From NCBI GenBank assembly GCA_913062865.1, contig CAJXWO010000030.1, forward strand, positions 1 to 34,401: a stretch of 34,401 bases of DNA, given 5' to 3'. This document shows, piece by piece, positions 8,283-17,891 of the stretch. The notes beneath the pieces are model-generated. The model was not told where the DNA came from, did no database searches, and saw only the letters and a program-made list of their open reading frames with translations. Position 1 is the first letter of the stretch; every line of letters begins with the position of its first letter. The position numbers and the translations under genes are program-made. The stretch comes from an uncultured Paracoccaceae bacterium. Its GTDB lineage: Bacteria > Pseudomonadota > Alphaproteobacteria > Rhodobacterales > Rhodobacteraceae.

Positions 8283-9746
8283 ATGCCTGTCCTATGGCTC
8301 TTCCTCATCGTCGTGGCGCTTGCCACGGTGGGGTATATCGTCGGGCGCAGCCGCGCCCTGTCCAGCGCCGATGGCGACAACCGGCTTCTGCACTCACTGC
8401 CCAGTTATTACGGCTCCAACGTCGCGCTCATGACCGTTGTGCCCGCGATGGGCGTGCTTATGCTCTGGCTGATCATCCAGCCCTTCATCGTCGAGGGGCG
8501 CGTCTCCGGCACCATTCCCGACAGCGTCATCGCCGATGGTTCGAGCCTGAGCCTGGTGATGAGCGATGTGCGCCGCGTGGCCGAGGGCCTTGACGTTGCG
8601 GTGGCGGAAGGTGCGCTGACCCGCGACGAGGCGGCGTCGATCCGCACCGAGTTCACCGATGTACGCGAACGGCTGGGCAATGTCGGCGTTGCGCTGGGGT
8701 CGGATGTGCGCCCCGAAGTGCTGCGCGCCGCGCAAATCTACCGCAGCCTGTCGAGCACCGGCAACCTGATCATGACCGCGGTGGTTCTGCTGGTCGCGGT
8801 GGGCGGCTTCTATTACGCGTGGAACCAGACCCACAAGGATTTCCGCGCCCGCAACGTGGTCGAGGCAGGCATTCGTGTGCTGCTGGTCGGGGCGGCCTCC
8901 ATCGCGATCCTGACGACCATCGGCATCGTGTTGTCGCTGATCTTCAACACGATCGAATTCTTCCGGATCTACCCGGCCTCCGAGTTCTTCGGCAGCCTCA
9001 CTTGGTCGCCGTCCTTTGGCGGCGGGTCCGAACTGGGCATCTGGCCGCTTCTGTGGGGCACCTTCTACATTTCGCTGATCGCGCTCCTGGTGTCGGTGCC
9101 GATCGGCCTTTTCGCCGCCGTGTACCTGTCGGAATACGCATCCAAGCCCGTGCGCGCCTTCGCCAAGCCAATGCTCGAGGTTCTGGCCGGGATCCCGACC
9201 ATCGTCTATGGCCTGTTTGCCCTGCTGACTGTCGGGCCGCTGCTGCTGCAAGTCTTCGGCGACGACGGCCTCGGCTGGATGCAGGCGGGCACCGCCGTGA
9301 TGACCGCGGGATTGGTGATGGGCATCATGCTCATCCCCTTCGTCAGTTCGCTGTCGGACGACATCATCAACGCCGTGCCGCAGGCGATGCGCGACGGTTC
9401 CTACGGGCTGGGCGCCACGAAATCCGAGACGATCAAGCAGGTGATCCTGCCCGCCGCCCTGCCGGGCATCGTGGGCGCCATCCTGCTGGCCGCCAGCCGC
9501 GCCATCGGTGAGACCATGATCGTGGTGCTGGGGGCAGGGGCCGCGGCCCGGCTCAGCCTGAACCCGTTCGATGCCATGACCACCGTCACCGCCAAGATCG
9601 TGAGCCAGTTGACCGGCGATGCCGACTTCGCCTCGCCCGAGGCGCTGGTGGCCTTCGCACTGGGCATGACGCTCTTCATCATCACGCTGGGGCTGAACGT
9701 TTTCGCCCTCTATATCGTGCGCAAATACCGGGAGCAGTACGAATGA
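8283..9746 (+). CDS. pstC: Phosphate ABC transporter permease PstC
   Basis: 487-aa inner-membrane subunit of the high-affinity phosphate importer. It is much longer than E. coli PstC (319 aa). Two N-terminal helices (about 2-20 and 48-70) and a ~90-residue soluble region precede the BPD_transp_1 core, the DUF3708-type extension known in proteobacteria. The core has FYISLIALLVSVPIGLFAAVYLSEYA, GIPTIVYGLFAL and an EAA-like loop around AMRDGSYGLGATKSETIKQVILPAALPGI. ATG 8283 is chosen because the in-frame GTG 8277 overlaps the Shine-Dalgarno ACGGAG. The stop overlaps the pstA start (ATGA). Confidence 0.94.
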   Translation: MPVLWLFLIVVALATVGYIVGRSRALSSADGDNRLLHSLPSYYGSNVALMTVVPAMGVLMLWLIIQPFIVEGRVSGTIPDSVIADGSSLSLVMSDVRRVAEGLDVAVAEGALTRDEAASIRTEFTDVRERLGNVGVALGSDVRPEVLRAAQIYRSLSSTGNLIMTAVVLLVAVGGFYYAWNQTHKDFRARNVVEAGIRVLLVGAASIAILTTIGIVLSLIFNTIEFFRIYPASEFFGSLTWSPSFGGGSELGIWPLLWGTFYISLIALLVSVPIGLFAAVYLSEYASKPVRAFAKPMLEVLAGIPTIVYGLFALLTVGPLLLQVFGDDGLGWMQAGTAVMTAGLVMGIMLIPFVSSLSDDIINAVPQAMRDGSYGLGATKSETIKQVILPAALPGIVGAILLAASRAIGETMIVVLGAGAAARLSLNPFDAMTTVTAKIVSQLTGDADFASPEALVAFALGMTLFIITLGLNVFALYIVRKYREQYE

Positions 9747-11077
9747 CCGACGCAACCGCACAAACCCCGGGCGAAGGCTCGCGTCACGGCGGCTCTTTGC
9801 TCGCGCAGGACAAGCTGACGAAAAAGCGCAACGCCGCCGAAACCCGGTTCAAAGCCTATGGCATGATCGCCATCATCATCGGCCTGTTCTTCCTTGTCAT
9901 GCTGGCGGTGTCGATCCTGCGCTCGGGTATCCCGGCCTTCACCACCTACGCGGTCACCCTCGAGATGTCGGTGAGCGAAGAGGAATATGCCGAAGCCGAG
10001 AGCCAGTTGCTCAAGACCGCCGCCTATACCGATCTGTTCACGAGGAACCTGGAACAGGCATTGCTGGAGCGGGGCATGACCGAGGGGGTCGACCAGGAGG
10101 CGATCGAGCGGATCGTGGGCAAGGTCGGGTCCGATATCCGTGAATTCTACCGCTCCAACGAAGACCAACTTGGCCAGCCGGTCGAGTTTCAGCTGTCCGT
10201 CTCCTCTCGGGTCGAGGGGTATTTCGCCGGACGCCTGACCCGCGACAACATTTCGGAAAGCCGGTTCATCACCGCAGCCGATTTCGACCTTGTCGATCAG
10301 CTGGAAGAGCTGGGGATCATCAGCAGCATCTTTGACTGGAACTTCATCACCGGAGCGGATTCGGGGGTCGACAACCCCGGCGGGGCCGGGATCGGCGTGT
10401 CACTGGTGGGCTCGCTTGTGATGATGATCGTGGTGCTGGTGCTGTCGCTGCCCATCGGGGTCGCCGCGTCAATCTACCTCGAGGAATTCGCACCCAAGAA
10501 CCGCTTTACCGACCTGATCGAGGTGAACATCTCGAACCTGGCTGCGGTGCCGTCGATCGTGTTCGGCATCCTCGGCCTTGCCGTGTTCATCCAGTTCGCG
10601 CATCTGCCGCAATCGGCCCCGCTGGTGGGCGGCCTGGTGCTGACGCTGATGACCCTGCCGACGATCATCATCTCGACGCGCGCCTCTCTCAAGGCGGTGC
10701 CGCCTTCGATCCGCGACGCGGCCCTGGGTGTCGGCGCATCGAAGATGCAATCGGTTTTCCACCATGTGCTGCCGCTGGCGATGCCGGGAATCCTCACCGG
10801 CACAATCATCGGCCTGGCCCAGGCCCTGGGCGAGACCGCGCCGCTTCTGCTGATCGGTATGGTCGGCTTCGTGGCGCGCGAATATCCCAACGGTCTGCTT
10901 GACGGCTTCACCGAGGCGAACTCGGCCATGCCCGCACAGATTTATACCTGGGCGTCGCGGTCGGATGCGGCCTTTTACGAAAAGGCCTGGGGCGGTATCA
11001 TCATCCTGCTCCTTTTCCTGCTGACCATGAACATCATCGCCATCATCCTGCGCCGCCGCTTCGAGCGCCGTTGGTAA
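9743..11077 (+). CDS. pstA: Phosphate ABC transporter permease PstA
   Basis: 444-aa partner permease. An N-terminal helix (about 32-56) is followed by a ~150-residue extracytoplasmic region rich in acidic and helical segments (DUF3333-type). The transport core then begins near [31 protein letters not shown]. Core motifs include [18 protein letters not shown] and the coupling loop [29 protein letters not shown] that docks on PstB. It ends with a helix and an Arg-rich tail. ATGA overlap with pstC implies translational coupling and equal stoichiometry. Confidence 0.94.
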   Translation: MTDATAQTPGEGSRHGGSLLAQDKLTKKRNAAETRFKAYGMIAIIIGLFFLVMLAVSILRSGIPAFTTYAVTLEMSVSEEEYAEAESQLLKTAAYTDLFTRNLEQALLERGMTEGVDQEAIERIVGKVGSDIREFYRSNEDQLGQPVEFQLSVSSRVEGYFAGRLTRDNISESRFITAADFDLVDQLEELGIISSIFDWNFITGADSGVDNPGGAGIGVSLVGSLVMMIVVLVLSLPIGVAASIYLEEFAPKNRFTDLIEVNISNLAAVPSIVFGILGLAVFIQFAHLPQSAPLVGGLVLTLMTLPTIIISTRASLKAVPPSIRDAALGVGASKMQSVFHHVLPLAMPGILTGTIIGLAQALGETAPLLLIGMVGFVAREYPNGLLDGFTEANSAMPAQIYTWASRSDAAFYEKAWGGIIILLLFLLTMNIIAIILRRRFERRW

Positions 11078-11091
11078 GCAAAGGAAATCCA

Positions 11092-11889
11092 ATGTACGAC
11101 GCGCCACACACGGAGAGAGACGTGGATCAGAAAGAAACGAAAATCGCCGCGCGCAACGTGCAGGTCTTCTACGGCGACACCCATGCCATTAAGGATGTCG
11201 ACGTGGACATCGAAGACCGCACCGTGACCGCCTTCATCGGCCCGTCGGGCTGCGGCAAGTCCACCTTCCTGCGTTGCCTGAACCGCATGAACGACACCAT
11301 CGACGTCTGCCGCGTCGAGGGCGAGATCACCCTTGACGGCGAGAACATATACGATCGCAAGGTCGACCCGGTGCAGCTGCGCGCCAAGGTGGGCATGGTG
11401 TTCCAGAAGCCGAACCCGTTCCCCAAGTCGATCTATGACAACGTGGCCTACGGCCCCCGCATCCACGGCATGGCCAAGAACAAGGCCGAGCTGGACGAGA
11501 TCGTCGAGAAATCCCTGCGCCGCGGAGCAATCTGGGACGAGGTCAAGGACCGGCTGGACGCGCCGGGCACCGGCCTCTCCGGCGGCCAGCAGCAGCGCCT
11601 GTGCATCGCGCGCGCCGTCGCGACCGAGCCCGAGGTCTTGCTGATGGACGAACCCTGTTCGGCGCTCGACCCGATCGCGACCAGCCAGGTCGAGGAACTG
11701 ATCGACGAGCTGCGCACCACCTATTCGGTGGTCATAGTGACTCACTCGATGCAGCAGGCTGCGCGGGTCAGCCAGAAAACCGCGTTCTTCCACCTCGGCA
11801 ACCTCGTGGAATACGGCGAGACCGGCCAGATCTTCACCAAGCCGCAGGATCCGCGCACCGAAAGCTACATCACCGGAAGGATCGGTTGA
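11092..11889 (+). CDS. pstB: Phosphate ABC transporter ATP-binding protein PstB
   Basis: 265-aa ATPase of the phosphate importer. Walker [10 protein letters not shown] (about 50-58), Q-loop [20 protein letters not shown], signature LSGGQQQR, Walker [14 protein letters not shown] and switch histidine VTHSMQQA are intact. The PNPFP segment is diagnostic of PstB. An in-frame TTG at 11071 is rejected in favour of ATG 11092, which has AAGGAAA six bases upstream. It follows pstA by 14 bases. In the PhoR signalling model, PstB and PhoU relay transport status to PhoR. Confidence 0.97.
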   Translation: MYDAPHTERDVDQKETKIAARNVQVFYGDTHAIKDVDVDIEDRTVTAFIGPSGCGKSTFLRCLNRMNDTIDVCRVEGEITLDGENIYDRKVDPVQLRAKVGMVFQKPNPFPKSIYDNVAYGPRIHGMAKNKAELDEIVEKSLRRGAIWDEVKDRLDAPGTGLSGGQQQRLCIARAVATEPEVLLMDEPCSALDPIATSQVEELIDELRTTYSVVIVTHSMQQAARVSQKTAFFHLGNLVEYGETGQIFTKPQDPRTESYITGRIG

Positions 11890-11890
11890 T

Positions 11891-12634
11891 ATGATGGCCG
11901 CAGGCCCCCACATGGCCTCTGCCTTCGACCGTGACCTCGAAGGGGTCCAGGCGCTCATCATGAAGATGGGTGGTCTTGTCGAGGTGGCGATCACCGACTC
12001 CGCCAAGGCGCTGGAAACCCGCGACGAGGAACTGGCCGAAAAGGTCCGCCGGGGCGACGCGGTCATAGACGGTCTCGAAGAGCAGGTGAACGAAGAAACA
12101 TCGCGCGTTCTCGCCCTGCGTCAGCCCACGGCGGTCGACCTCCGCGTGATCCTGTCGGTCATGAAGATCAGCAGCAACCTGGAACGGATCGGCGACTATT
12201 CCAAGAACATCGCCAAGCGCTCGGGCGTGCTCTTGCAGATGACACCGATCGAAGGCTCGTCGGGCGCGATCCGCCGGATGGCGCGCGAAGTCGAACTGAT
12301 GCTCAAGGATGCGCTCGACGCCTATATTCAGCGTGATGCCGCGCTGGCCCATGACGTGATCCACCGCGACCGCGACGTGGACCAGATGTACAATGCGCTC
12401 TTCCGCGAGTTCCTGACCTTCATGATGGAAGACCCGCGCCACATCACCGCCTGCATGCATCTGCATTTCATCGCAAAGAATATCGAGCGGATGGGCGACC
12501 ATGTGACCTCGATCGCGGAACAGGTGGTCTATCTCGTGACCGGAGAGGCGCCGCTCGACATGCGCGACAAGCAGGATCGCACCGCGTTTGAAACCCATGG
12601 CGACCCCGCCGCGGGCAATGGTCAGGGCAACTAA
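11891..12634 (+). CDS. phoU: Phosphate signalling complex protein PhoU
   Basis: 247-aa cytoplasmic negative regulator linking the Pst transporter to PhoR. The family's duplicated three-helix bundle shows in the two metal-binding motifs, NLERIGDYSKNIAKR in the first half and NIERMGDHVTSIAE in the second. A Shine-Dalgarno GGAAGGA overlaps the end of pstB. Two adjacent ATGs (11891, 11894) could both serve. The short C-terminal tail after the second bundle is polar and probably disordered. Confidence 0.96.
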   Translation: MMAAGPHMASAFDRDLEGVQALIMKMGGLVEVAITDSAKALETRDEELAEKVRRGDAVIDGLEEQVNEETSRVLALRQPTAVDLRVILSVMKISSNLERIGDYSKNIAKRSGVLLQMTPIEGSSGAIRRMAREVELMLKDALDAYIQRDAALAHDVIHRDRDVDQMYNALFREFLTFMMEDPRHITACMHLHFIAKNIERMGDHVTSIAEQVVYLVTGEAPLDMRDKQDRTAFETHGDPAAGNGQGN

Positions 12635-12637
12635 GCA

Positions 12638-13327
12638 ATGTCGGCCGATCAGCCCACAGTTCTCGTGGTCGAAGACGAACCGGCCCAACGCGAGGTTCTG
12701 GCGTACAACCTGGAGGCCGAGGGCTTTCGCGTGTCCAAGGCCGAGAACGGCGAAGAGGCGCTGCTTCTCGTGGACGAGGATGCGCCTGACCTGATCGTGC
12801 TGGACTGGATGCTGCCCAGCGTGTCGGGGATCGAAGTCTGCCGCCGCCTGAAATCCCGCGCCGAAACACGGGGCGTGCCGGTGATCATGCTGTCGGCCCG
12901 CTCGGAAGAGGTCGACCGGGTGCGCGGGTTGGAAACCGGCGCCGACGATTACGTCGTCAAACCCTATTCCGTGGTCGAGTTGATGGCGCGCGTGCGTTCG
13001 CAGCTGCGACGGACCCGGCCCGCGACCGTGGGCCAGCGGCTCGAATTCGCCGATATCGTGCTCGACGCGGAGACCCACAAGGTGTTTCGCGATGAAAAGC
13101 CCCTGAAGCTCGGGCCGACCGAGTTCCGGCTGCTGTCGACCTTTATGGAAAAGCCGGGCCGGGTCTGGTCGCGGGAGCAGTTGCTCGATCGGGTCTGGGG
13201 CCGCGACATCTACGTGGATACACGGACTGTGGACGTGCATATCGGAAGACTGCGCAAGGCATTGTGCCAGCATGGCGGCGACGATCCGGTGCGGACGGTG
13301 CGCGGCGCAGGCTACGCGCTCGGGTGA
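12638..13327 (+). CDS. phoB: Phosphate regulon response regulator PhoB
   Basis: 229-aa OmpR/PhoB-type activator that binds Pho boxes such as the one upstream of pstS. The receiver domain (about 6-120) has the acidic pair in VVEDE, phospho-acceptor D56 in VLDWMLP, and the conserved lysine in VVKPYS. The winged-helix domain (about 130-228) has LGPTEFRLLSTFMEKPGRVWSREQLLDRVWG and VDVHIGRLRKAL. It lies four bases after phoU at the end of the pst operon, so it should be autoactivated through the upstream Pho box. Confidence 0.96.
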   Translation: MSADQPTVLVVEDEPAQREVLAYNLEAEGFRVSKAENGEEALLLVDEDAPDLIVLDWMLPSVSGIEVCRRLKSRAETRGVPVIMLSARSEEVDRVRGLETGADDYVVKPYSVVELMARVRSQLRRTRPATVGQRLEFADIVLDAETHKVFRDEKPLKLGPTEFRLLSTFMEKPGRVWSREQLLDRVWGRDIYVDTRTVDVHIGRLRKALCQHGGDDPVRTVRGAGYALG

Positions 13328-13328
13328 C

Positions 13329-13380
13329 GCAAAACTCTTGATCAAGAGTTTTGCCAAAAGTCTTGCCCCAAGACTTTTGG
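13329..13380. terminator. Twin palindromic hairpins between phoB and the lysR gene
   Basis: A 26-bp perfect palindrome (arms GCAAAACTCTTGA / TCAAGAGTTTTGC, 13329-13354) abuts an 11-bp stem (CCAAAAGTCTT 13354-13364 with AAGACTTTTGG 13370-13380, loop GCCCC). Together they fill the whole gap between the two convergent stop codons. T-rich arms on both strands make it a plausible bidirectional terminator. A similar twin element lies at 22277-22333. Confidence 0.75.
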
Positions 13381-14310
13381 CTAGCGGGGCAGGGGGTCCT
13401 CGTCTTCGGCCTGCACGGAAAGCCAATCTCGGAATACGCGCAAGGTCGGGTCGTCCGCCTTTGTCTCCGGCCAGACGAGCCAATAGGCACCAGCGCTCTC
13501 CGTGGGCGCCCCGTAGACCGCCACGAGCCGTCCGGCCGCCAGGTCCTGTTCGACGAGGTAGGCGGGCAAAAGCGCAACCCCAAGCCCGTGCAACGCAGCC
13601 TCGGTCAGGGCCGAGAACTGGTCGAAGACCGTGCCGGCCGTGGCGTGCGGCGGGGCGCTGTGGGCGGCGAGCCATTCCTCCCAGGCTTTGGGACGGGAGC
13701 GGATATGAAGAAGTGGCAGGCGCATCACGTCCGCAGGCTCAGTCACACCGCCCGGCGGGAGAAGCGACGGCGCGCAGACTGGCAGAACCGTTTCGGAGCG
13801 CAGCCGCAGCGCACCCGTGCCCGCCCAATCGCCGTTCCCAAAAAAGATTGCGGCATCAAAGGGCTCCGAGGCAAAGCTGAACGGCTCGAGCCGGGTCGTG
13901 AGGTTGATCGTAACCTCCGGGTGACGGCGGGTGAAATCGCCCAGCCGCGGCACCAGCCAGCGCATGCCGAAGGTGGGCAGGATGGCAAGGTTCAGCGCGC
14001 CGCCGCGGCTGGGCACCTGAAGGCGCAGCGAGGCCTGGGTGATCGTCTGAAGTGCGGTGCGGATCTCGGCCGCATAGGCGCGGGCGGGCGCGGTCAAGCT
14101 CAGCGCGCGGCCGTCTCGCGCGACCAGCGAAACATCCATCTGCGCCTCGAGCGCCTGCAATTGGCGGCTCACCGCGCCCTGGGTCAGCGACAGTTCCGCT
14201 GCCGCAGTCGTGGCGCTGCCCAAGCGATCCACCGCCTCGAGCGCGCGCAGCGCCGCAATGGAGGGCAGAAATCGGCGTGGGCTGCTGATATATGAGGTTT
14301 CCTCATGCAT
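13381..14310 (-). CDS. LysR-family transcriptional regulator (GcvA/GcdR-like)
   Basis: 309 aa. The N-terminal helix-turn-helix is [36 protein letters not shown] (about 21-56), followed by the co-inducer-binding domain with the GcvA-type [21 protein letters not shown] segment. The gene is divergent from the glutaryl-CoA dehydrogenase gene with 73 bases between starts. That arrangement matches a GcdR-like regulator of glutaryl-CoA catabolism, but this role is inferred from context. The start codon has no clear Shine-Dalgarno, and a LysR-type operator overlaps codons 2-7. There is no better start nearby, so the message may be leaderless or the true start non-standard. Confidence 0.9.
   Translation of the reverse strand: MHEETSYISSPRRFLPSIAALRALEAVDRLGSATTAAAELSLTQGAVSRQLQALEAQMDVSLVARDGRALSLTAPARAYAAEIRTALQTITQASLRLQVPSRGGALNLAILPTFGMRWLVPRLGDFTRRHPEVTINLTTRLEPFSFASEPFDAAIFFGNGDWAGTGALRLRSETVLPVCAPSLLPPGGVTEPADVMRLPLLHIRSRPKAWEEWLAAHSAPPHATAGTVFDQFSALTEAALHGLGVALLPAYLVEQDLAAGRLVAVYGAPTESAGAYWLVWPETKADDPTLRVFRDWLSVQAEDEDPLPR
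14292..14306. promoter_or_regulatory. LysR-type T-N11-A operator candidate
   Basis: ATGAGGTTTCCTCAT is an inverted repeat with 6-bp arms, and its inner TGAGGTTTCCTCA is an exact T-N11-A LysR box. It lies at the extreme 5' end of the lysR reading frame, about 80 bases before the glutaryl-CoA dehydrogenase start. It could control both divergent genes. The site is seen; binding is inferred. Confidence 0.55.
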
Positions 14311-14383
14311 ATATGCAGACTACTCGGTTTTTCTGCGCGGTTCCATCAGGTATTTTCATGCCAACCCCAAGAGGAGATGCGCC

Positions 14384-15616
14384 ATGAACGAGATGACCAC
14401 CCCGCAGCCCAGCCTGAAACCCAAGGATCAGCCGGACCTTGCCGGGTTCGACTGGGCCGACCCGTTCCGCCTGGACGACCAGCTGACCGAAGAAGAGCGC
14501 ATGATCCGCGACAGCGCCCAGGCCTATGCCCAGGAAAAGTTGCAGACGCGCGTGATCGAAGCCTTCAACGAGGAAAAGACCGACCCCGAGATCTTTGCCG
14601 AGATGGGCGAAATGGGCCTTTTGGGCGTCACCATCCCAGAGGAATACGGCGGCATCGGCGCGGGCTACGTGAGCTACGGCCTGGCCGCGCGCGAGGTCGA
14701 GCGCGTGGACAGCGGCTATCGCTCGATGATGTCGGTGCAGTCGAGCCTCGTGATGTACCCCATCTATGCCTACGGGTCAGAGGAGCAGCGCCAGAAATAC
14801 CTGCCCAAGCTGGCCAGCGGCGAATGGATCGGCTGTTTCGGCCTGACCGAACCCGACGCCGGCTCGGACCCGGCGGGGATGAAGACCCGCGCCGAGAAGA
14901 TCGAAGGCGGCTACCGGCTGACGGGGTCCAAGATGTGGATCTCGAACAGTCCCATTGCCGATGTCTTTGTCGTCTGGGCCAAGTCCGAGGCCCATGGCGG
15001 CAAGATCCGGGGCTTCGTGCTGGAGAAGGGCATGAAGGGTCTGTCAGCGCCCAAGATCGCTGGGAAGCTCAGTTTGCGGGCCTCGATCACCGGCGAGATC
15101 GTCATGGACGGGGTCGAGGTGGGCGAAGACGCGCTTTTGCCCCATGTGCAGGGGCTCAAGGGGCCCTTTGGCTGCCTGAACCGTGCACGCTACGGCATCA
15201 GCTGGGGTGTGATGGGCGCGGCCGAATTCTGCTGGCACGCGGCGCGGCAATACGGGCTGGACCGGGTGCAGTTCGGTCGGCCGCTGGCACAGACGCAGCT
15301 GTTTCAGAAAAAGCTCGCGGACATGCAGACCGAGATCGCGCTGGGGCTGCAGGCCACCCTGCGCGTGGGGCGGCTCATGGACGAGGCGCAAGGCGCGCCC
15401 GAGATGATCTCGATCATCAAGCGCAACAATTGCGGCAAGGCGCTTGATATCGCGCGCATGGCCCGTGACATGCATGGCGGCAACGGCATTTCCGCCGAGT
15501 ACCAGGTGGTGCGCCACATGATGAACCTCGAGACGGTGAACACTTACGAGGGCACCCATGACGTCCACGCCCTGATCCTGGGTCGTGCGCAGACCGGTCT
15601 GCAGGCGTTCTTCTGA
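14384..15616 (+). CDS. gcdH: Glutaryl-CoA dehydrogenase
   Basis: Oxidises and decarboxylates glutaryl-CoA to crotonyl-CoA using FAD, passing electrons to electron-transfer flavoprotein, in lysine/tryptophan/glutarate breakdown. The 410-aa acyl-CoA dehydrogenase has the glutaryl-specific segment [20 protein letters not shown], with the substrate-binding arginine at about R113. It also has [31 protein letters not shown], and the catalytic glutamate in [17 protein letters not shown] (about E389). ATG 14384 is preceded by AAGAGGAG; a longer in-frame extension back to 14210 runs through the lysR gene and is rejected. A hairpin follows the stop before the next gene. Confidence 0.94.
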   Translation: MNEMTTPQPSLKPKDQPDLAGFDWADPFRLDDQLTEEERMIRDSAQAYAQEKLQTRVIEAFNEEKTDPEIFAEMGEMGLLGVTIPEEYGGIGAGYVSYGLAAREVERVDSGYRSMMSVQSSLVMYPIYAYGSEEQRQKYLPKLASGEWIGCFGLTEPDAGSDPAGMKTRAEKIEGGYRLTGSKMWISNSPIADVFVVWAKSEAHGGKIRGFVLEKGMKGLSAPKIAGKLSLRASITGEIVMDGVEVGEDALLPHVQGLKGPFGCLNRARYGISWGVMGAAEFCWHAARQYGLDRVQFGRPLAQTQLFQKKLADMQTEIALGLQATLRVGRLMDEAQGAPEMISIIKRNNCGKALDIARMARDMHGGNGISAEYQVVRHMMNLETVNTYEGTHDVHALILGRAQTGLQAFF

Positions 15617-15635
15617 TCCCGGCGGCTCCTCCGGC

Positions 15636-15668
15636 CCGGCGACAGTGCTTGTTGCCGGAGTCGGTTTT
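15636..15668 (+). terminator. Hairpin after gcdH
   Basis: CCGGCGACA (15636-15644) pairs with TGTTGCCGG (15650-15658) in a 9-bp stem with one G:T pair and a 5-base loop. AGTCGGTTTT follows. It resembles a weak intrinsic terminator and may only reduce read-through into the E1 gene, 89 bases after the gcdH stop. Confidence 0.5.
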
Positions 15669-15670
15669 CA

Positions 15671-15691
15671 GGTATTTGAGCCAAGAAGAAG
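15671..15691 (+). repeat. Leader motif copy 2 (GGTATTTGA-n-CCAAGAAGAAG)
   Basis: This matches the segment at 4731-4751 at 20 of 21 bases and ends 13 bases before the E1 start codon. A looser version (GGTATTT at 14349-14355, CCAAGAGGAG at 14367-14376) precedes gcdH. It probably acts as the ribosome-binding leader. Confidence 0.6.
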
Positions 15692-15704
15692 AGCAGGGGG
15701 CGCC

Positions 15705-17891
15705 ATGGACCGGACCGAGATCGTGGACAAGGCGTTGCGGACGCGTGTGGCGGGCGGAGACCTGCCGGATGTGGCGCCGGGTCATGACCTGAGCCTCGAT
15801 GCACTGCGCGGACTGTTCCGGGCGCAATCCCTGTCGCGGCATCTGGACCGGATGGCGCGGCAGTTGCAGGCCAAGGGGCAGGCCTTTTACACGATCGGAT
15901 CGTCGGGGCACGAGGGGATAGCGGGCGTGGCCCATGCGCTGCGTCCCACAGACCCGGCCTATCTGCATTACCGCGACGGGGCGTTCCAGATCGCCCGGGC
16001 CGACCAAGTGCCCGGCCAGGACATGGCCCGCGATATGCTTTTGAGCTTTGCCTCGTCGTCGGATGATCCGATCTCGTGCGGTCGGCACAAGGTTCTGGGC
16101 TCGAGGGCGCTGAACATTCCGCCCCAGACCTCCACCATCGCGAGCCATCTTCCCAAGGCGGTGGGCGCCGCCTATGCGCTGGGGCTCCGGCGGCGGGTGC
16201 GCCCGCTTGAGGATGACGCGCCCGAGGATGCGCTGGTGATGTGTTCCTTTGGGGACGCGTCGCTGAACCATTCGACCGCACAGGGCGCGCTCAACACCGC
16301 TGGTTGGACGGCATGGCAGGGGGTGCCGCTGCCGCTGCTGTTTGTCTGCGAGGACAACGGGATCGGGATTTCCGTTCCCTCGCCCAAGGGCTGGGTGGCG
16401 GCGGTGCTGCAGGGCCGTCCGGGGCTGGACTATCACGCGGCCGACGGGCGCGACGTCGTGGCAGCCTATACCGTGGCGCGACAGGCCGCCGACGCGATCC
16501 GGCGCACCCGGCGGCCCGCGATCCTGCACCTGACCTGTGCGCGGCTTTTCGGCCATGCCGGCGCGGATGTGGAGGCGACCTATCGCTCCCAGGCCGAGAT
16601 CGAGGCGGCCGAGGCGCAGGATCCGCTATTGTTCACCGCGGCGCATCTGCGGGCACAGGGTGTCTCGGCCGATGAGATCGTCGCAGAGTACGATGCCCAA
16701 TGGGTGCGGCTCGAAGCCGAGGTGCCAGGCGTCGTGGCCCGGCCCAAACTGCGCAGCGCGGCAGAGGTCGCGGCCTCGCTGATCCCGCCCGGCCGTGATG
16801 TGCTACGGCCCAACGCGCCCTCCACCGACGACAGGGCCGCCTGTTTCGGTGAGGCCGACCTGCGCGCGCTGGACAGCCCTCAGCCCATGAACAAGCTCAT
16901 CAACCTGTGCCTCACGGATCTGATGCTGCGCCACCCCGAGATCGTCGCCATGGGCGAGGATGTGGGGCGAAAGGGCGGTGTCTATGGCATCACGCGCGGG
17001 CTGCAGGGCCGGTTCGGGCGCCACCGGGTGATCGACACGCTGCTGGATGAACAGAGCATCCTGGGCCTTGCCATCGGGCTGGGGCAGGCGGGCTATGTGC
17101 CGATGCCCGAGATCCAGTTCCTGGCCTATCTGCACAATGCCGAGGACCAGCTGCGCGGTGAGGCGGCGACTTTGCCGTTCTTTTCGAACGGGCAGTTCGC
17201 CAATCCCATGGTTTTGCGGATCGCGGGGCTGGGCTACCAGAGGGGCTTTGGCGGGCATTTCCACAATGACAATTCACTCGCGGTTCTGCGGGATATCCCG
17301 GGGCTGATTATTGGCGTTCCGTCAAATGGTTATGACGCGGTGCTCATGTATCGCGAAGCGGTCCGCCTCGCGCGCGACGAAAACCGCGTGGTTGTCATGG
17401 TCGAGCCCATCGCGCTCTACCCGATGCGCGACCTGCATGAAGAGGGCGACGGGCTGTGGATGCGCCGCTATCCCGAGGCGGAGGAGCATGCCCCCCTGGG
17501 CCAGGTCGGCCTGCGTGGCGACGGGCGCGATCTGGCGATCGTGACCTATGGCAATGGATCGTATCTTTCGGCCAAGGCCCTGAAGACACTCGAAGAAAGC
17601 GGCATTGGCACGCGTATCGTCGACCTGCGATGGATCGCGCCGCTGGCCCAGGAGGCCCTGATCGACGCCGTCAAGGACTGCGCCCATGTGCTGGTGGTAG
17701 ATGAATGCCGCCGGACCGGGTCGCAAAGCGAGGCGCTGATGACCTTGCTTCAGGAACACGGGATCGGACCGGCTGCGCGGGTCACCGCCGAGGACTGTTT
17801 CATCGCCACCGGGCCCGCCTATGCGGCCACGCTGCCCTCGGTTGAAGGGATCGCCGCGGCGGCCCTGCGGCTGGTGCGAGGCGGTGCATGA
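15705..17891 (+). CDS. Fused alpha/beta 2-oxo acid dehydrogenase E1 component
   Basis: 728-aa thiamine-diphosphate enzyme combining both E1 subunits of the branched-chain/pyruvate type in one chain. The alpha half (about 35-365) has GSSGHEG, the ThDP/Mg motif G183-D184-A185 to N218 in CEDNGIGIS, and GRDVVAAY. The beta half (about 394-728) has the cofactor glutamate E418 in AMGEDVGRKGGVYG, the QSILGLAIGLGQAGYVPMPEIQF segment, an unusual GGHFHNDNS active-site loop, and a transketolase-like C-terminal domain. No E2 or E3 gene is nearby. Position between glutaryl-CoA dehydrogenase and a DAO-type oxidase suggests a 2-oxoadipate-like substrate, but this is inference; a branched-chain substrate is possible. 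The stop overlaps the next start (ATGA). Confidence 0.85.
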   Translation: MDRTEIVDKALRTRVAGGDLPDVAPGHDLSLDALRGLFRAQSLSRHLDRMARQLQAKGQAFYTIGSSGHEGIAGVAHALRPTDPAYLHYRDGAFQIARADQVPGQDMARDMLLSFASSSDDPISCGRHKVLGSRALNIPPQTSTIASHLPKAVGAAYALGLRRRVRPLEDDAPEDALVMCSFGDASLNHSTAQGALNTAGWTAWQGVPLPLLFVCEDNGIGISVPSPKGWVAAVLQGRPGLDYHAADGRDVVAAYTVARQAADAIRRTRRPAILHLTCARLFGHAGADVEATYRSQAEIEAAEAQDPLLFTAAHLRAQGVSADEIVAEYDAQWVRLEAEVPGVVARPKLRSAAEVAASLIPPGRDVLRPNAPSTDDRAACFGEADLRALDSPQPMNKLINLCLTDLMLRHPEIVAMGEDVGRKGGVYGITRGLQGRFGRHRVIDTLLDEQSILGLAIGLGQAGYVPMPEIQFLAYLHNAEDQLRGEAATLPFFSNGQFANPMVLRIAGLGYQRGFGGHFHNDNSLAVLRDIPGLIIGVPSNGYDAVLMYREAVRLARDENRVVVMVEPIALYPMRDLHEEGDGLWMRRYPEAEEHAPLGQVGLRGDGRDLAIVTYGNGSYLSAKALKTLEESGIGTRIVDLRWIAPLAQEALIDAVKDCAHVLVVDECRRTGSQSEALMTLLQEHGIGPAARVTAEDCFIATGPAYAATLPSVEGIAAAALRLVRGGA

